A stretch of 64,000 nucleotides of DNA, taken from Alphaproteobacteria bacterium (GTDB taxonomy: Bacteria > Pseudomonadota > Alphaproteobacteria > Geminicoccales > Geminicoccaceae). The position numbers were made by a program, and so were the translations under genes. Positions 30,040 to 41,701 of the stretch are shown in pieces; positions within the stretch are counted from its first letter, which is position 1, and the number at the start of each line of letters is the position of its first letter. The notes beneath the pieces were generated by a model. It was given only the letters and a program-made list of their open reading frames with translations. It was not told the DNA's origin and made no database searches. The DNA lies in contig JALSGP010000042.1 of the NCBI GenBank assembly GCA_026982705.1, positions 58,693 to 122,692 on the forward strand, given 5' to 3'.

Positions 30040-30585
30040 ATGGCTCACACGTCGTCCCGCGAGGGCAGCGGTGAAACGACGCGCCGCGACTTCCTGGAAC
30101 TCGTGTCCTGGTCGACGCTCGCCGTGGGGACCGCGGTGGGTCTGTGGCCCTTCGTCGACAGCCTCAATCCCTCCAAGGAAGTGCTGGCGCTCGCCTCCAC
30201 CGAGGTCGACCTGGAGCCCATCGAACCGGGCCAGCGGGTGACGGTGATGTGGCGCGGCAAGCCGGTCTTCGTCGCCCATCGCACACCGGAGGAGATCGAG
30301 GCGGCCCGCGCCACGCCCCTCGACGAGCTGCGCGATCCGGAACCCGACGAGAAGCGGGCGCCCAGGCCGGAATGGCTCGTCGTCATCGGCATCTGCACCC
30401 ATCTCGGCTGCGTCCCCGTGGGCCAACGTTCCGGCGAACCCCGTGGCGACTGGGGCGGATGGTTCTGCCCGTGCCACGGCTCGCACTACGACACCGCCGG
30501 GCGCATCCGCAAGGGGCCGGCACCGCTCAATCTCCATTTGCCCCCCTACACCTTCGTCACCGACACGCTCGTGCGGATCGGCTGA
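30040..30585 (+). CDS. petA: Ubiquinol-cytochrome c reductase, Rieske iron-sulfur subunit
   Basis: The protein has 181 residues. A twin-arginine [13 protein letters not shown] leads into the single N-terminal membrane anchor. The [2Fe-2S] ligands are in [10 protein letters not shown] and CPCHGSHYD, with the flanking disulfide cysteines present. [13 protein letters not shown] closes the cluster-binding fold. It passes electrons from ubiquinol to cytochrome c1. First gene of petABC. Confidence 0.97.
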   Translation: MAHTSSREGSGETTRRDFLELVSWSTLAVGTAVGLWPFVDSLNPSKEVLALASTEVDLEPIEPGQRVTVMWRGKPVFVAHRTPEEIEAARATPLDELRDPEPDEKRAPRPEWLVVIGICTHLGCVPVGQRSGEPRGDWGGWFCPCHGSHYDTAGRIRKGPAPLNLHLPPYTFVTDTLVRIG

Positions 30586-30622
30586 TCTCCCTCCCACGAC
30601 ACCGGACCTGGAGCGAGAGACC

Positions 30623-31885
30623 ATGCAGCGCGAATTCGTCGAGGCGCCGGTGCGCGGCGTGCTGAAGTGGATCGACCGACGGCTGCCGGTCATCACCTGG
30701 GCCTACAACGAACTGGTCGTCTACCCCGCACCGAAGAACCTCAATTACTGGTGGAACTTTGGTTCCCTCGCGGGGATCATGCTGACCATTCAGATCGTCA
30801 CCGGCATCGTGCTGGTGATGCACTATACTCCCCATGTCGATATGGCCTTCGATTCGGTCGAAGGATACATCATGCGCGATGTCAATTGGGGATGGCTGAT
30901 CCGCTATCTCCATGCCAACGGCGCCTCCATGTTCTTCGCACTGGTGTACATCCACATCTTCCGGGGGATGTACTACGGATCCTACAAGGAACCCCGGGAG
31001 CTGCTGTGGATCCTCGGCGTCCTCATCCTCGTCGTCATGATGGCCACCGCCTTCATGGGCTACGTGCTGCCGTGGGGCAACATGAGCTATTGGGCGGCGA
31101 CGGTGATCACCAATCTGTTCTCCGCCATCCCCCTCGTGGGCGAGACCATCGTCACCTGGCTGTGGGGTGGCTTCACGGTGGACAATCCCACCCTCCAGCG
31201 CTTCTTCTCGCTCCACTATCTGCTGCCCTTCGTGATCTTCGCGCTGGTCTTCCTGCACATCCTCGCCCTGCATCAGGTCGGATCCAACAATCCTCTCGGA
31301 ATCGACCTGACGAAGAAGGACAAAATTCCCTTCCATCCCTATTATACCATCAAGGACATGTTCGGGCTCGGCGTGTTCCTGCTCGTCTACGGATATTTCG
31401 TGTTCTTCGCACCGACCGCCTTCATCGAACCCGTCAACTTCGAACCGGCCAATCCGCTCCAGACTCCTCCCCACATCGTCCCGGAATGGTATTTCCTTCC
31501 CTTCTACGCCATCCTGCGCGCCATCACCTTCGACATCCTCTTCATTCCGGCCAAGCTCGGCGGCGTCATCGCCATGTTCGCCTCCATCTTCGTGCTGTTC
31601 CTGCTGCCCTGGCTCGACACCTCGCCGGTGCGCAGCGCCCGCTTCCGGCCCATCTACCGACAGTTCTTCTGGATCCTGGTGCTCGACGTGCTCGTGCTGG
31701 GCTACATCGGCGGCCAGCCGCCGGAGGGATGGTACGTGACCGTGGGCCAGATCGCGACGGCCTACTATTTCCTCCATTTCCTCGTGATCCTGCCGCTCCT
31801 CGGCAAGCTCGAACGTCCGCTGCCGCTTCCCAGCGGCCTCGACGAGCCGGTCCTCGGCACCGCCGGGACCCGGGCCGCCAAGTGA
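30623..31885 (+). CDS. petB: Ubiquinol-cytochrome c reductase, cytochrome b subunit
   Basis: The protein has 420 residues and eight membrane helices. Haem ligands fall in [23 protein letters not shown] and [18 protein letters not shown]. The Qo-site PEWY motif is intact ([14 protein letters not shown]). The Qo helix reads [16 protein letters not shown] where most homologues have GQMSxWGATV: Asn153 replaces Gln, and Ala158 replaces the Gly equivalent to yeast G143 and Rhodobacter capsulatus G158. The first 40 residues and AT-richer third positions differ somewhat from the rest of the window, as expected for a conserved membrane protein. Confidence 0.98.
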   Translation: MQREFVEAPVRGVLKWIDRRLPVITWAYNELVVYPAPKNLNYWWNFGSLAGIMLTIQIVTGIVLVMHYTPHVDMAFDSVEGYIMRDVNWGWLIRYLHANGASMFFALVYIHIFRGMYYGSYKEPRELLWILGVLILVVMMATAFMGYVLPWGNMSYWAATVITNLFSAIPLVGETIVTWLWGGFTVDNPTLQRFFSLHYLLPFVIFALVFLHILALHQVGSNNPLGIDLTKKDKIPFHPYYTIKDMFGLGVFLLVYGYFVFFAPTAFIEPVNFEPANPLQTPPHIVPEWYFLPFYAILRAITFDILFIPAKLGGVIAMFASIFVLFLLPWLDTSPVRSARFRPIYRQFFWILVLDVLVLGYIGGQPPEGWYVTVGQIATAYYFLHFLVILPLLGKLERPLPLPSGLDEPVLGTAGTRAAK

Positions 31886-31896
31886 GGAGAGCGAAG

Positions 31897-32667
31897 ATGA
31901 GCCATGGTCTGGTGCGCGTGCTGCTGCTGGCCGCCGCCGTGCTGACGGGGTCGGCCACGGCCCTCCTCGCGGCCGAGGTGAAGGAACCGCCGGCCCGCGA
32001 CTGGCCGCACGAGGGCATCTTCGGTCGCTACGACAGGGCGGCCCTGCAGCGAGGCTTCCTCGTCTTCAAGGAGGTCTGCGCCAGCTGCCACTCGGCCCGC
32101 TATCTGCGTTTCCGCGACCTCGAGGGCATCGGCCTCGACGCCGACACAGTCAAGGCGCTGGCGGCGGAGTACACCGTCGAGGACTGCTGTGACGAGAACG
32201 GCGAGCCCTTCGAGCGACCCGCCAAGCCCTTCGACCGCTTCCCGCCGCCCTATCCCAACGAGCAGGCGGCGCGGGCGGCCAACGGCGGCGCCCTGCCCCC
32301 CGATCTCTCGCTCATCGTCAAGGCGCGCGACGGTGGCGAGGACTATCTCCACGCCCTCCTCACCGGCTACGGGGATCCGCCCGCCGAGGCCGAGGCACCG
32401 GCCGAGGGCATGAACTGGAACCCCTACTTCCCGGGGGGATGGATCGCCATGCCGCCGCCGCTCATGGAGGACCTCGTGGAGTATCCGGACGGCACGCCGG
32501 CGACGGTGGAGCAGATGGCGAGCGACGTCACCCAGTTCCTCGCCTGGCTCTCCGATCCCACCATGGAGGAACGCAAGCGCACCGGCATCAAGTACATGCT
32601 GTTCGTCCTGGTGCTGACGGGACTGTTCTACGCCTACAAGCGGAAGATCTGGGCGAAGATCCACTGA
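31897..32667 (+). CDS. petC: Ubiquinol-cytochrome c reductase, cytochrome c1 subunit
   Basis: The protein has 256 residues. A signal peptide is followed by the c-haem site VCASCHSARYLRF (CxxCH). The Met ligand is in GGWIAMPPPL, and a C-terminal membrane anchor is IKYMLFVLVLTGLFYAYKRK. A short Cys-Cys insertion (TVEDCCDENGEP) is visible around residue 92. It carries electrons from the Rieske protein to cytochrome c. It begins 11 bp after petB. Confidence 0.97.
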   Translation: MSHGLVRVLLLAAAVLTGSATALLAAEVKEPPARDWPHEGIFGRYDRAALQRGFLVFKEVCASCHSARYLRFRDLEGIGLDADTVKALAAEYTVEDCCDENGEPFERPAKPFDRFPPPYPNEQAARAANGGALPPDLSLIVKARDGGEDYLHALLTGYGDPPAEAEAPAEGMNWNPYFPGGWIAMPPPLMEDLVEYPDGTPATVEQMASDVTQFLAWLSDPTMEERKRTGIKYMLFVLVLTGLFYAYKRKIWAKIH

Positions 32668-32681
32668 GGAACGGGGGTGCG

Positions 32682-32700
32682 GGGCGCCGGACGGGCGCCC
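32682..32700 (+). terminator. Short hairpin between petC and bolA
   Basis: GGGCGCC (32682-32688) pairs with GGCGCCC (32694-32700) across a 5-nt loop, 14 bp after the petC stop. There is no U-run. It may be a weak terminator or attenuator, since bolA follows 24 bp later in the same orientation. Confidence 0.35.
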
Positions 32701-32723
32701 TCGACCCGTGGGGGAGCCGGGCG

Positions 32724-33026
32724 ATGTCGGCCGAGGGAGTCGTGGCGCGCGAGATCCGCCGCCGTCTCGAGGAGGCCTTCGCGCCCCAGACGCTGGAGAT
32801 CACGGACGAGTCCGAACGTCACCGCGGCCATGCCGGCTGGCGCGAGGGCGGCGAGACCCATTTCCGCGTGCTGCTGGTGAGCGCCGTCTTCGAGGGCGTG
32901 CCGCGGCTGGAACGTCAGCGGCGCATCCACGCCCTGCTCGCGGACCTCCTGCGCGAACGGATCCATGCCCTCTCGGTGCGGGCCCTCACCCCGGAGGAGG
33001 CGGCGCGCGCCGATCCCGGAGGCTGA
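32724..33026 (+). CDS. bolA: BolA-family protein
   Basis: The protein has 100 residues. The BolA fold is VAREIRRRLEEAFAPQTLEITDES, ERHRGHAGWREGGETHFRVLLVS, and LERQRRIHALLADLL..IHALSVRALTPEEA. The conserved HRGH and HALSV histidines fit BolA proteins that work with monothiol glutaredoxins in Fe-S handling. GGGGGAGCCGGGCG precedes the ATG. It sits directly after petABC. Confidence 0.93.
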   Translation: MSAEGVVAREIRRRLEEAFAPQTLEITDESERHRGHAGWREGGETHFRVLLVSAVFEGVPRLERQRRIHALLADLLRERIHALSVRALTPEEAARADPGG

Positions 33027-33103
33027 CATCCGCGCGGACGGAGCGGTTCGGGTCGAACATGGACGGGATTTTCCGATCCCGCCTGGTCTCGTGGTCGGAA
33101 TCA

Positions 33104-33133
33104 CGACGGGGCGCCCGGTGGGGCGCCCCGTCG
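33104..33133. terminator. Bidirectional hairpin between bolA and rpoH
   Basis: A perfect 13-bp stem (33104-33116 with 33121-33133) closes a GGTG loop. It lies 78 bp after the bolA stop and 18 bp after the convergent rpoH stop. It probably terminates both transcripts; neither side has a clear U-run. Confidence 0.7.
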
Positions 33134-33150
33134 CCTCGGGAGGGATGGAT

Positions 33151-34041
<891 letters not shown>

Positions 34042-34228
34042 CTCGCCTCCGACACTCCTCGCTCACCGGCCGCGACGACGTTCCGTCGCCGGGTCGGCAT
34101 CCTCGTATACGTGGCCGCCGCCGGGACGGATCACCCCCCGTCGACGGATCCCGCCCCGCCGTGACACGCCGATCTTGTGCCGCTGCCGGGTTAAGCGGGT
34201 ACGGCCGTGCAGGTGAAATTTCCGCAAT

Positions 34229-35343
<1,115 letters not shown>

Positions 35344-35347
<4 letters not shown>

Positions 35348-36129
35348 GCCTTCTCCTCCTCCGGCCGGCGGGCGACGAAGCGCAGGCGCACATAGTCGGC
35401 GTACCAGTACCCGTCTCCGTCGCGCAGGGCCGGCGCCAGCAGTTCGACGATCTCGTCCCGCACCGCCGCCCGCGCCGCCGGTCCGGCCAGGGCCAGGAGG
35501 TCGGCGGCGAAGAGATCGAGCCAGGCGGCCATGCCCGCCTCGAGGCGGGTGGGGCGGGGGATCGACTCCACCCGCGCCACCCGGAAGCCGTGGGCCCCCA
35601 GCCGCCGGCGCCAGGCCTCGGCGGTGGGGAAGGTCCAGGGCAGATGCGGGCGGGCGTCGATGCCGCGACGGTCGAGGACGGCGAGGATGGCGGTGAGGAT
35701 GGCGGCGATGTTGCCGAAGCCGCCCATCTCGCCGACGAAGCGGCCGCCGGGCACCAGCGCCCGGTACACCCCGGCCAACACCGCGTCCATGCGGGCGCCC
35801 ATCCAATGGAGGGCGGCATTGGAGAAGACGGCGTCGAAGGCGGCCTCGAAGTCCAGTTCGGCCGCATCCATCCGGCGCGCGTCGAGACCGCGGGCACGGG
35901 CCGCCGCCACCATGTCCGGACTCAGATCGATGCCCACGACGCGCGCGCCGCGGGCGGCGAGGACGGCGGAAAGCCGCCCGTCCCCGCAGCCCAGATCCAG
36001 CACCCGCTCGCCCGGGCGCGGATCCAGCAGGTCCACGAGCGGCCGCGCCAGTTCCGCCACGAAGCCGGCGTCGCGGGCATAGCGTTCGGCCGACCAGTCC
36101 ACTTCCCCCTCCGCGCCGAACACGGACAT
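35344..36129 (-). CDS. Class I SAM-dependent methyltransferase
   Basis: The protein has 261 residues. The SAM motif is RVLDLGCGDGRLSAVLAARG, followed by VVGIDLSPDMVAAAR and FDAVFSNAALHWM, resembling trans-aconitate/TAM-type or ubiquinone-like methyltransferases. The target is unknown. It is translationally coupled to mtnA (GTGA), but nothing in its sequence shows a methionine-salvage role. Confidence 0.85.
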
Positions 36130-36171
36130 TGTCGGGCCGCTCACCTCCGGCGACAAGACCGGAACGGAGAG

Positions 36172-36193
36172 GGCCCCGCCTGCCGGCGGGGCC
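36172..36193 (-). terminator. Hairpin after the RTX gene
   Basis: GGCCCCGCC (36172-36180) pairs with GGCGGGGCC (36185-36193) across a 4-nt loop, 29 bp beyond the RTX gene stop on the minus strand. It is likely a terminator for the RTX transcript. Confidence 0.55.
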
Positions 36194-36221
36194 TCGGCCC
36201 GGGCCCACGGAAGCACCGGGA

Positions 36222-39052
36222 TCAGAAGACGAAGTCGGAGGGATTGAGCGGGGCGGTCACGCCCTCGAGGGTCACGGTGTCGCCGGTGCCGAAGTCGATC
36301 ACCGTATGGTTGGCCGCCGGATCGACGGTGACCGTCAGGTCCTGCATGCCGGCGAAGCCGAAGGCGGTGACGTCGATCCGATCCAGCCCCTGCTGGAAGT
36401 CGTGGATCACGTCCTGACCGGAGCCGGGCGCGAAGACGAAGGTGTCGTGCCCCGCCTGGAACGAGCCGTTCAGGAGCTGCAGGACGTCGCCGTAGAGCTG
36501 GTCGTTGCCGGGGCCGCCCACCAGCACGTCGTCGCCGGCAACGAAATAGCCCCGCCCGTACGCGGTGTCGAGGACGCCGACATCGCCCACCAGCTTGTCG
36601 TCCCCCGCACCTCCCTCGAGCCGGTCGGACCCGGCGGCGAGGCTCCCGCCGTGGCACACCTGCGCACTGCCGTAGTCGCCCACCAGGAGATCGAGGCCGT
36701 CCCCGCCGCGCAGCGTGTCGTTGCCGACGGCGACGTTCACCCCGGGAACGGAGATCTGCCCCTGGTCACCGCGCAGGACGTCGTTGCCCGCTCCGCCGTC
36801 GATCAGATCATTCCCGAAGGACAGACCAAGATCTCCCGAATTTTTGAATAGATTTATTCCTTCTCCGTCGCCGTTGATCAGATCGTTTCCATATCATCTA
36901 TAAATATCATCATGCCCCTCTCCGCATGACAACTGATAGTTCGCATAGTGCGCTCGAAGTTCAAAAATAATCACCATTGATCTGGTCGTTTCCATCACCG
37001 CCATCTATGTAGTCGTCACCACCACCTCCTCCGACAATCCCGAGTCTCGCATCCAGGTACGTCCCGCGGCTGTCCCCGACGATGGCATCGGCACCGACCC
37101 CGCCCAGGAGCATGTCGTCTCCACCCACGACGAAGCTCGGAACCGACGCGGCGTGACCACGGACCTCGAGAACGCTGCTGTCGCCGACCAGCACATCGTT
37201 GCCGGCGCCGCCCTCGAGTCGGTCGTAACCCTGAATTCGCACCGCTCCCGCGGTGTCGATCGGCGACCAGCCGGTATCGCCGTACAGGCCGTCCCAGCCC
37301 GCGCCGGCGAGGATCACGTCGTGCGCGAAGGTGGTGGCCCGATACGGGTCGCCGCTGATGCTCAGCCCGTGACCGCCGGTGAACCGGATCTCCTCGTCCA
37401 CGGCGGTGCCGAAGAAAGGTCCGGTGGTGCCCGGCGGAACCGTCACGGGCGTGGGCGTGGTGCCGATGCCCCGGACGTCGATGGTGACCGTGCCGGTACC
37501 GGTGGCCCCGCTCGCGTCGACGACCTGATAGGCGAGCTGGACCTGAGCGGTCTGCCCCCAAGATAGGTGCGTGTAGTCGGTGCCGGGATCCCAGACCAGC
37601 CGGCCGTCGACGATGCGCACCGTGCCGCCCCCGTTCACCACCGAGGCACCGGTCAGGGTGAGCGGTCCGGCACCGGTGTCGTTGGCCAGCACGTCGAGAT
37701 GCACCGGCCGGATCTCCCAGGTGCTGGCATGGTCCGGTGCGGCGGTCGGGCCGTCGGCGAGTCCCTGCACCGTGATGGTCAGGTCCGCGCCGGCGCTGCC
37801 GCCGTGGCCGTCGGCGATCGTGTAGTGCACCGTCGCCTGCGCCGTCTCACCGGCCGCCAGGTGCTGGTAGTCCTGCCCGGGATCCCACACCACCCGGCCG
37901 TTCACCACCGACACTGTGCCGCCCCCCCGACGTCACCGTCGCCGAGGTCACCGTCAGCACGTCCGAGGCATCCGGGTCCGTGTCGTTCGCCAGCACGTCC
38001 ACCGCCACCGGCGTGTCCTCGTCGGTGCCCGCCACGTCCGCCACCGCCACCGGCGCGTCGTTGGCGCCCTGGACGGTGATGGTGACCGTGGCGGTGTCGG
38101 TGTCACCGTCGGCGTCCGCGACCTCGTAGGTGAACTGCACCTGGGCCGTCTCGCCGACCGCGAGATACTGGAAGTCCTGCCCGGGATCGAAGACCAAGCT
38201 GCCGTCGGGGTTCCCGTCGCTGCCGGTCCGGAACACCAGGGTGCCGGCCGCCGGCGGGCTCACCAGCCGCACCGTGCGCGCGAGGTCCGGCACCAGGTCG
38301 TCGGCCAGGACCGAGCCGAAGGTGGTGGGACCGGCATCCTCGCCCACGCTCACGGCATCGTCCACCGCCGTCACCGGATCGTCGGCGAGGGAGACCTCAC
38401 GTCCGTCGACGAAGATACGGACCTGCTCCACGTCCCGGGTCTCGAGGTCGAAGGCGGTGAACCGGAACGTCTCGTCGGCCTCCCGGGCGTCGTCGGCGTC
38501 CCGGCCTCCGTCCTCGTCCTCCCCGTCGGCCGCGGCACGCGCCGCCAGCCAGCCGCGCAGGCGGTCGAGATCGGTCTGGAACGCGGGATCGAACCATTCG
38601 GCGCGCGTGAGCGTCAGGACCAGGGTATCCTCACCGCGGCCGCCGTCGTAGAGATCGTGCGCGCCCTCGTTCTCGGCGGCCGTGTAGAGAAGGCGGTCGT
38701 CGCCGCGGCCGCCGTGGACCCGGTCGCTGCCGGCGCCACCGTCGAGGACATCGGCGAAGCGGTCCCTCCCGTCGCCGTGGTGGCGGTCCCCTTCGCGGTC
38801 GTGGTCGTCCTCGAGGTCGTCGCCGTAGAGGCGATCGTCGCCGGCACCACCCAGCAGGAGGTCCCGCCCCTCGCCGCCGACGAGCACGTCGTCGCCGCCG
38901 GCCCCGTCGAGAAGATCGTCGCCTTCCTCACCCTCGATCCATTCGGCCAGGGCGGTCCCGATCAGCCGATCGGCGCCCTCGCCGCCCTCGACGACCGCCA
39001 ACTCCGGTCGGTGGTGGTCGTCGGACCGATGGTGCCCATGCTCCTTCGCCAT
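36222..39052 (-). pseudogene. Secreted RTX / cadherin-like repeat protein, interrupted by two frameshifts and one stop
   Basis: An ATG at 39052 (GGGAGA ribosome site) opens a frame with RTX nonapeptides (GGEGADRLIGT, GGAGDDRLYGD), three cadherin/VCBS-like units of about 100 residues each, more RTX repeats, and a C-terminal segment ending NPSDFVF, which resembles a type I secretion signal. The frame breaks in a run of seven C at 37922-37928 (seven G on the coding strand) and in five A at 36963-36967. A TGA lies at 36894-36896. Removing one base from each run joins the segments into 943 codons apart from that TGA. As read, pieces are 39052-37847, 37914-36961 and the rest. A type I exporter is not in the window. 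Confidence 0.85.
36841..37020. other. AT-rich patch inside the RTX gene
   Basis: By hand count this 180-bp stretch is about 42 % GC, against roughly 70 % on both sides. It still encodes recognisable RTX-type residues (GNDLINGDGEG, DGGDGNDQINGD), but contains two of the three disruptions (the A-run frameshift and the TGA). Either a divergent imported repeat unit or a mutated segment. Confidence 0.7.
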
Positions 39053-39357
39053 CGTCTTCTCTCCCGGATCGCTAGACGGTATCGTGGTGTACCGAGCTGC
39101 GTTCCACGGCGCGCCGTCATGTCCTCGACTAGTGCCGCGACCTTGTCCGGAGCTTGCACGAAGCTTGCACGAAGATGACCCGGAGAAGGGGAGCCGTGGG
39201 CACGGCGTGGGTGTTCCGGTATCATTCCATGGCGGGGTCACCCACCGGGTCTCGCGGCTCTTGCGTTCCGACGGCGAGGGGCGCTAGCCTCGCCGCGGCT
39301 CCGCGGAGCCGGAGGACCGAGAACCAGGAACCGTCAGCCGGGAGAGGAGGAGTCGGC
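39053..39357. other. Intergenic region between RTX gene and CUT1 transporter operon
   Basis: This 305-bp gap separates two divergent genes and should hold both promoters; I cannot identify a clear -35/-10 pair. It contains a perfect tandem duplication of AGCTTGCACGA at 39151-39172. A single ATTCCA half-site at 39224 resembles the iol operator arms but has no matching partner. GGGAGAGGAGGAG at its end is the ribosome site of the transporter gene. No coding potential is evident. Confidence 0.5.
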
Positions 39358-40716
39358 ATGACACGGACTGTGTTCGCGGCGGCCGCCACGGCCCTCGCGC
39401 TGGTGGTCGGTGCCCCGGCGGCACCGCAGGCGGAGGAGGTGGTGGTCAAGCTGTGGTCGCGGGCCGACCGCTCGGGCCCGCTGCGGGCCGGCAACATCGT
39501 CCACGCCGCCGAGGTGCTGAACCGCATGCTGGCGGCCACGGGCAGCGAGACCCGCGTCAAGGTCGAGGTGTTCGAGAACAACGCCAAGGGCTACGACGCC
39601 GACGCCCTCGACCTCCTCAAGGCCTTCGCCGTGGGCAAGGGACCGGATCTCTACGTGGCCGCCCACGAGTGGATCGGTGCCTTCGTGGAAGCCGGCTACG
39701 CCTGGAACCTGGAAGATCACATCAAGGCCAATCCGGAGTTCTACAGCGATATCATCGAAACCCTCTGGAAGTCGGTCGAGTACAAGGGGCAGCGCTACGG
39801 TATCCCGCAGGATACCGAAGTGCGGATGTTCTTCTACAACAAGGACATGCTCCGCAAGATCGGCAAGTCCGAGGAGTTCATCGAGGGCCTGCCGGGCATG
39901 GTGGAGCGCGGTGAGTTCACCATCTACGACCTCACCGATCTGGCCAGGGAGGTGGTGGACAAGGGTGCGGCCAAGTACGGCCTCGTCCACCGGCCCAACG
40001 TCGGTCCCGACTTCCAGATGGTCATGGGCAGCTTCGGCTTCGATCCCTACGACGAGGCCAACGCCAAGCTCCAGGCCAGCCGCAGGGCGCTGCGGGCCTT
40101 CTACGACTGGCTCAAGTACAGCGTCGATGCCGGCGTGATCCCCGCCAACATGACCTCCTGGTCGTGGGATTCGGTGCACGCCTCCTTCCGCAGCGAACAG
40201 ACCGCCTTCCTCAAGCTCCACGGCATCTGGAACGTACCGCCGCAGATGAAGGCCCGCGGCTTCGCGACGCCGGAGGAGTACTTCCGCGCCATCGGCTGGA
40301 TCCACAGCCCGCCGGCCGAGAAGGGCGGCAGGCCGTCCAACCTCTCGCACCCCATCATCTACGTGGTGAATCCCCAGTCCGAGGTGCGGGAGCTCGCCGC
40401 CATGCTGGTGGCCATCGCCAGCCAGCCGTACTTCAACACCGAGCACGCCGTCACCACCGGCCATCTGCCCATCAACCACGGCCAGGTGGCCATGAAACGC
40501 TTCGTGGAGGAGGGCTGGGCGCTGCGGGCGGCCACGCCCATGCTGGAGTACACCAGCTTCATGCCCAACCATGCCAAGGTGGGCCAGTTCAACGCCATCA
40601 TCTACAAGGGCATCCAGGCGGTGGAGACGGGCCGGTTGACGCCGGAGGACGCCACCGCCTTCGTGCTGGACGAGCTCCGGAACGAGCTCGGCGAGGAGGT
40701 GGTGATCGTCGAGTGA
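39358..40716 (+). CDS. CUT1-type ABC transporter substrate-binding protein
   Basis: The protein has 452 residues with a signal peptide (residues 1 to about 25, ending APQAEE). It is an extracellular solute-binding protein family 1 member: VKLWSRADRSGPLRAGNIVH, DLLKAFAVGKGPDLYVAAHEWIGAF, and YGIPQDTEVRMFFYNKDMLRK. It binds a sugar or sugar-like ligand in the periplasm. Ligand unknown; the neighbouring inositol operon and phosphatase-fold gene suggest inositol or a phosphorylated or glycosylated derivative (inference). Confidence 0.93.
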   Translation: MTRTVFAAAATALALVVGAPAAPQAEEVVVKLWSRADRSGPLRAGNIVHAAEVLNRMLAATGSETRVKVEVFENNAKGYDADALDLLKAFAVGKGPDLYVAAHEWIGAFVEAGYAWNLEDHIKANPEFYSDIIETLWKSVEYKGQRYGIPQDTEVRMFFYNKDMLRKIGKSEEFIEGLPGMVERGEFTIYDLTDLAREVVDKGAAKYGLVHRPNVGPDFQMVMGSFGFDPYDEANAKLQASRRALRAFYDWLKYSVDAGVIPANMTSWSWDSVHASFRSEQTAFLKLHGIWNVPPQMKARGFATPEEYFRAIGWIHSPPAEKGGRPSNLSHPIIYVVNPQSEVRELAAMLVAIASQPYFNTEHAVTTGHLPINHGQVAMKRFVEEGWALRAATPMLEYTSFMPNHAKVGQFNAIIYKGIQAVETGRLTPEDATAFVLDELRNELGEEVVIVE

Positions 40717-40725
40717 GGGGGACGA

Positions 40726-40754
40726 GACGGGGCGGTCCGCGGGGCCGCCCCGTC
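40726..40754 (+). terminator. Stem-loop between binding-protein and permease genes (CUT1)
   Basis: GACGGGGCGG (40726-40735) pairs with CCGCCCCGTC (40745-40754), a perfect 10-bp stem with a 9-nt loop, 9 bp after the binding-protein stop. Such elements commonly protect the binding-protein mRNA from 3' decay and reduce permease expression. No U-run. Confidence 0.6.
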
Positions 40755-40777
40755 CTTCCGATGCCGACGGACAGGGG

Positions 40778-41701
40778 ATGGTGGCGACCTTCCATCGCTC
40801 GGCGGCCGTGCGGCGGCGGCTCGATGCCTTCATCTTTCTCGGGCCCGCCACCGTGCTGCTGGCCTTCTTCTTCGTGCTGCCGGTGGTGGTGGACGTGTTC
40901 GTGGCCTTCACGGACATGGACCGCACGCTGCGCATCGGCGGGATCACCACCGAGAACTTCGTGCGGATGGCCACCCGCGACCGGCTGCTGCCGCGGACGC
41001 TGGCCATCACCTTCACGTACGTCCTCGCCACCCTCGCCTTCTTCAACGTGGGCATGGCGCTGCTGCTCGCCCTCACCACTACCGCGGTGCCGGAGAGGAT
41101 CGGCGGCTTCTTCCGGGCCGTGTGGCTGCTGCCGCGGATGAGTCCGTCGGTGGTCTACGCCCTGCTGTGGGCGTGGGTGGTGGACCCGACGGAACGCGGC
41201 CTGCTCAACCAGATCCTGCGGGCGACGGTGGGCGCGGGACCGGTGGACATGATGAACGACCATCCCCTGCTGCTCATCGTCCTCGCCAACGGCTTCATCG
41301 GCGCCTCCATGGGCATGATCATCTTCACCAGCGCCATCCGCTCCATTCCGGAACACCTGTTCCACGCCGCCCGCGCCGACGGCGCCGGCGAGCTCGCCAT
41401 CGTCCGCCACATCACCCTGCCGGCCATCCGCTGGCCGCTGTCCTTCATCACCGTCTATCAGACCCTCTCGCTGCTGGTGAGCTTCGAGTACATCTGGCTG
41501 ATCACCGACGGCGGCCCCTTCTACGACACCACCGTCTACGCCCTCTACGTCTACAAGCGCGCCTTCGAGAACGGCCAGTACGCCTACGGCGCCGCCCTCG
41601 CGCTGGTGCTGGTGGCCATCGGCATCGCCGCCGCCATGCTCATGTGGCGCTTCTTCGACATGAAGCGCCTGCTGCAGCAGCCGCGCATCGAGGTCCACTG
41701 A
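40778..41701 (+). CDS. CUT1-type ABC transporter permease 1
   Basis: The protein has 307 residues and six membrane segments. The EAA-like loop is HAARADGAGELAIVRHITLPAIRWPL, typical of MalF/UgpA-type sugar permeases. LLNQILRATVGAGP and TDGGPFYDTTVYALYVYKRAF are also family-typical. It partners with the second permease. The stop overlaps the next start by one base. Confidence 0.93.
   Translation: MVATFHRSAAVRRRLDAFIFLGPATVLLAFFFVLPVVVDVFVAFTDMDRTLRIGGITTENFVRMATRDRLLPRTLAITFTYVLATLAFFNVGMALLLALTTTAVPERIGGFFRAVWLLPRMSPSVVYALLWAWVVDPTERGLLNQILRATVGAGPVDMMNDHPLLLIVLANGFIGASMGMIIFTSAIRSIPEHLFHAARADGAGELAIVRHITLPAIRWPLSFITVYQTLSLLVSFEYIWLITDGGPFYDTTVYALYVYKRAFENGQYAYGAALALVLVAIGIAAAMLMWRFFDMKRLLQQPRIEVH

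Noticed and set aside
39151..39172. Tandem AGCTTGCACGA repeat as a possible CRISPR or insertion-element footprint
   Set aside because: Only two 11-bp copies directly abutting, no spacer and no transposase nearby; most likely a simple duplication, so listed only within the intergenic entry.
39221..39230. ATTCCA half-site upstream of the CUT1 operon as a third iol operator
   Set aside because: No matching TGGAAW arm at the correct distance; a single 6-bp half-site is expected by chance, so no operator is claimed.
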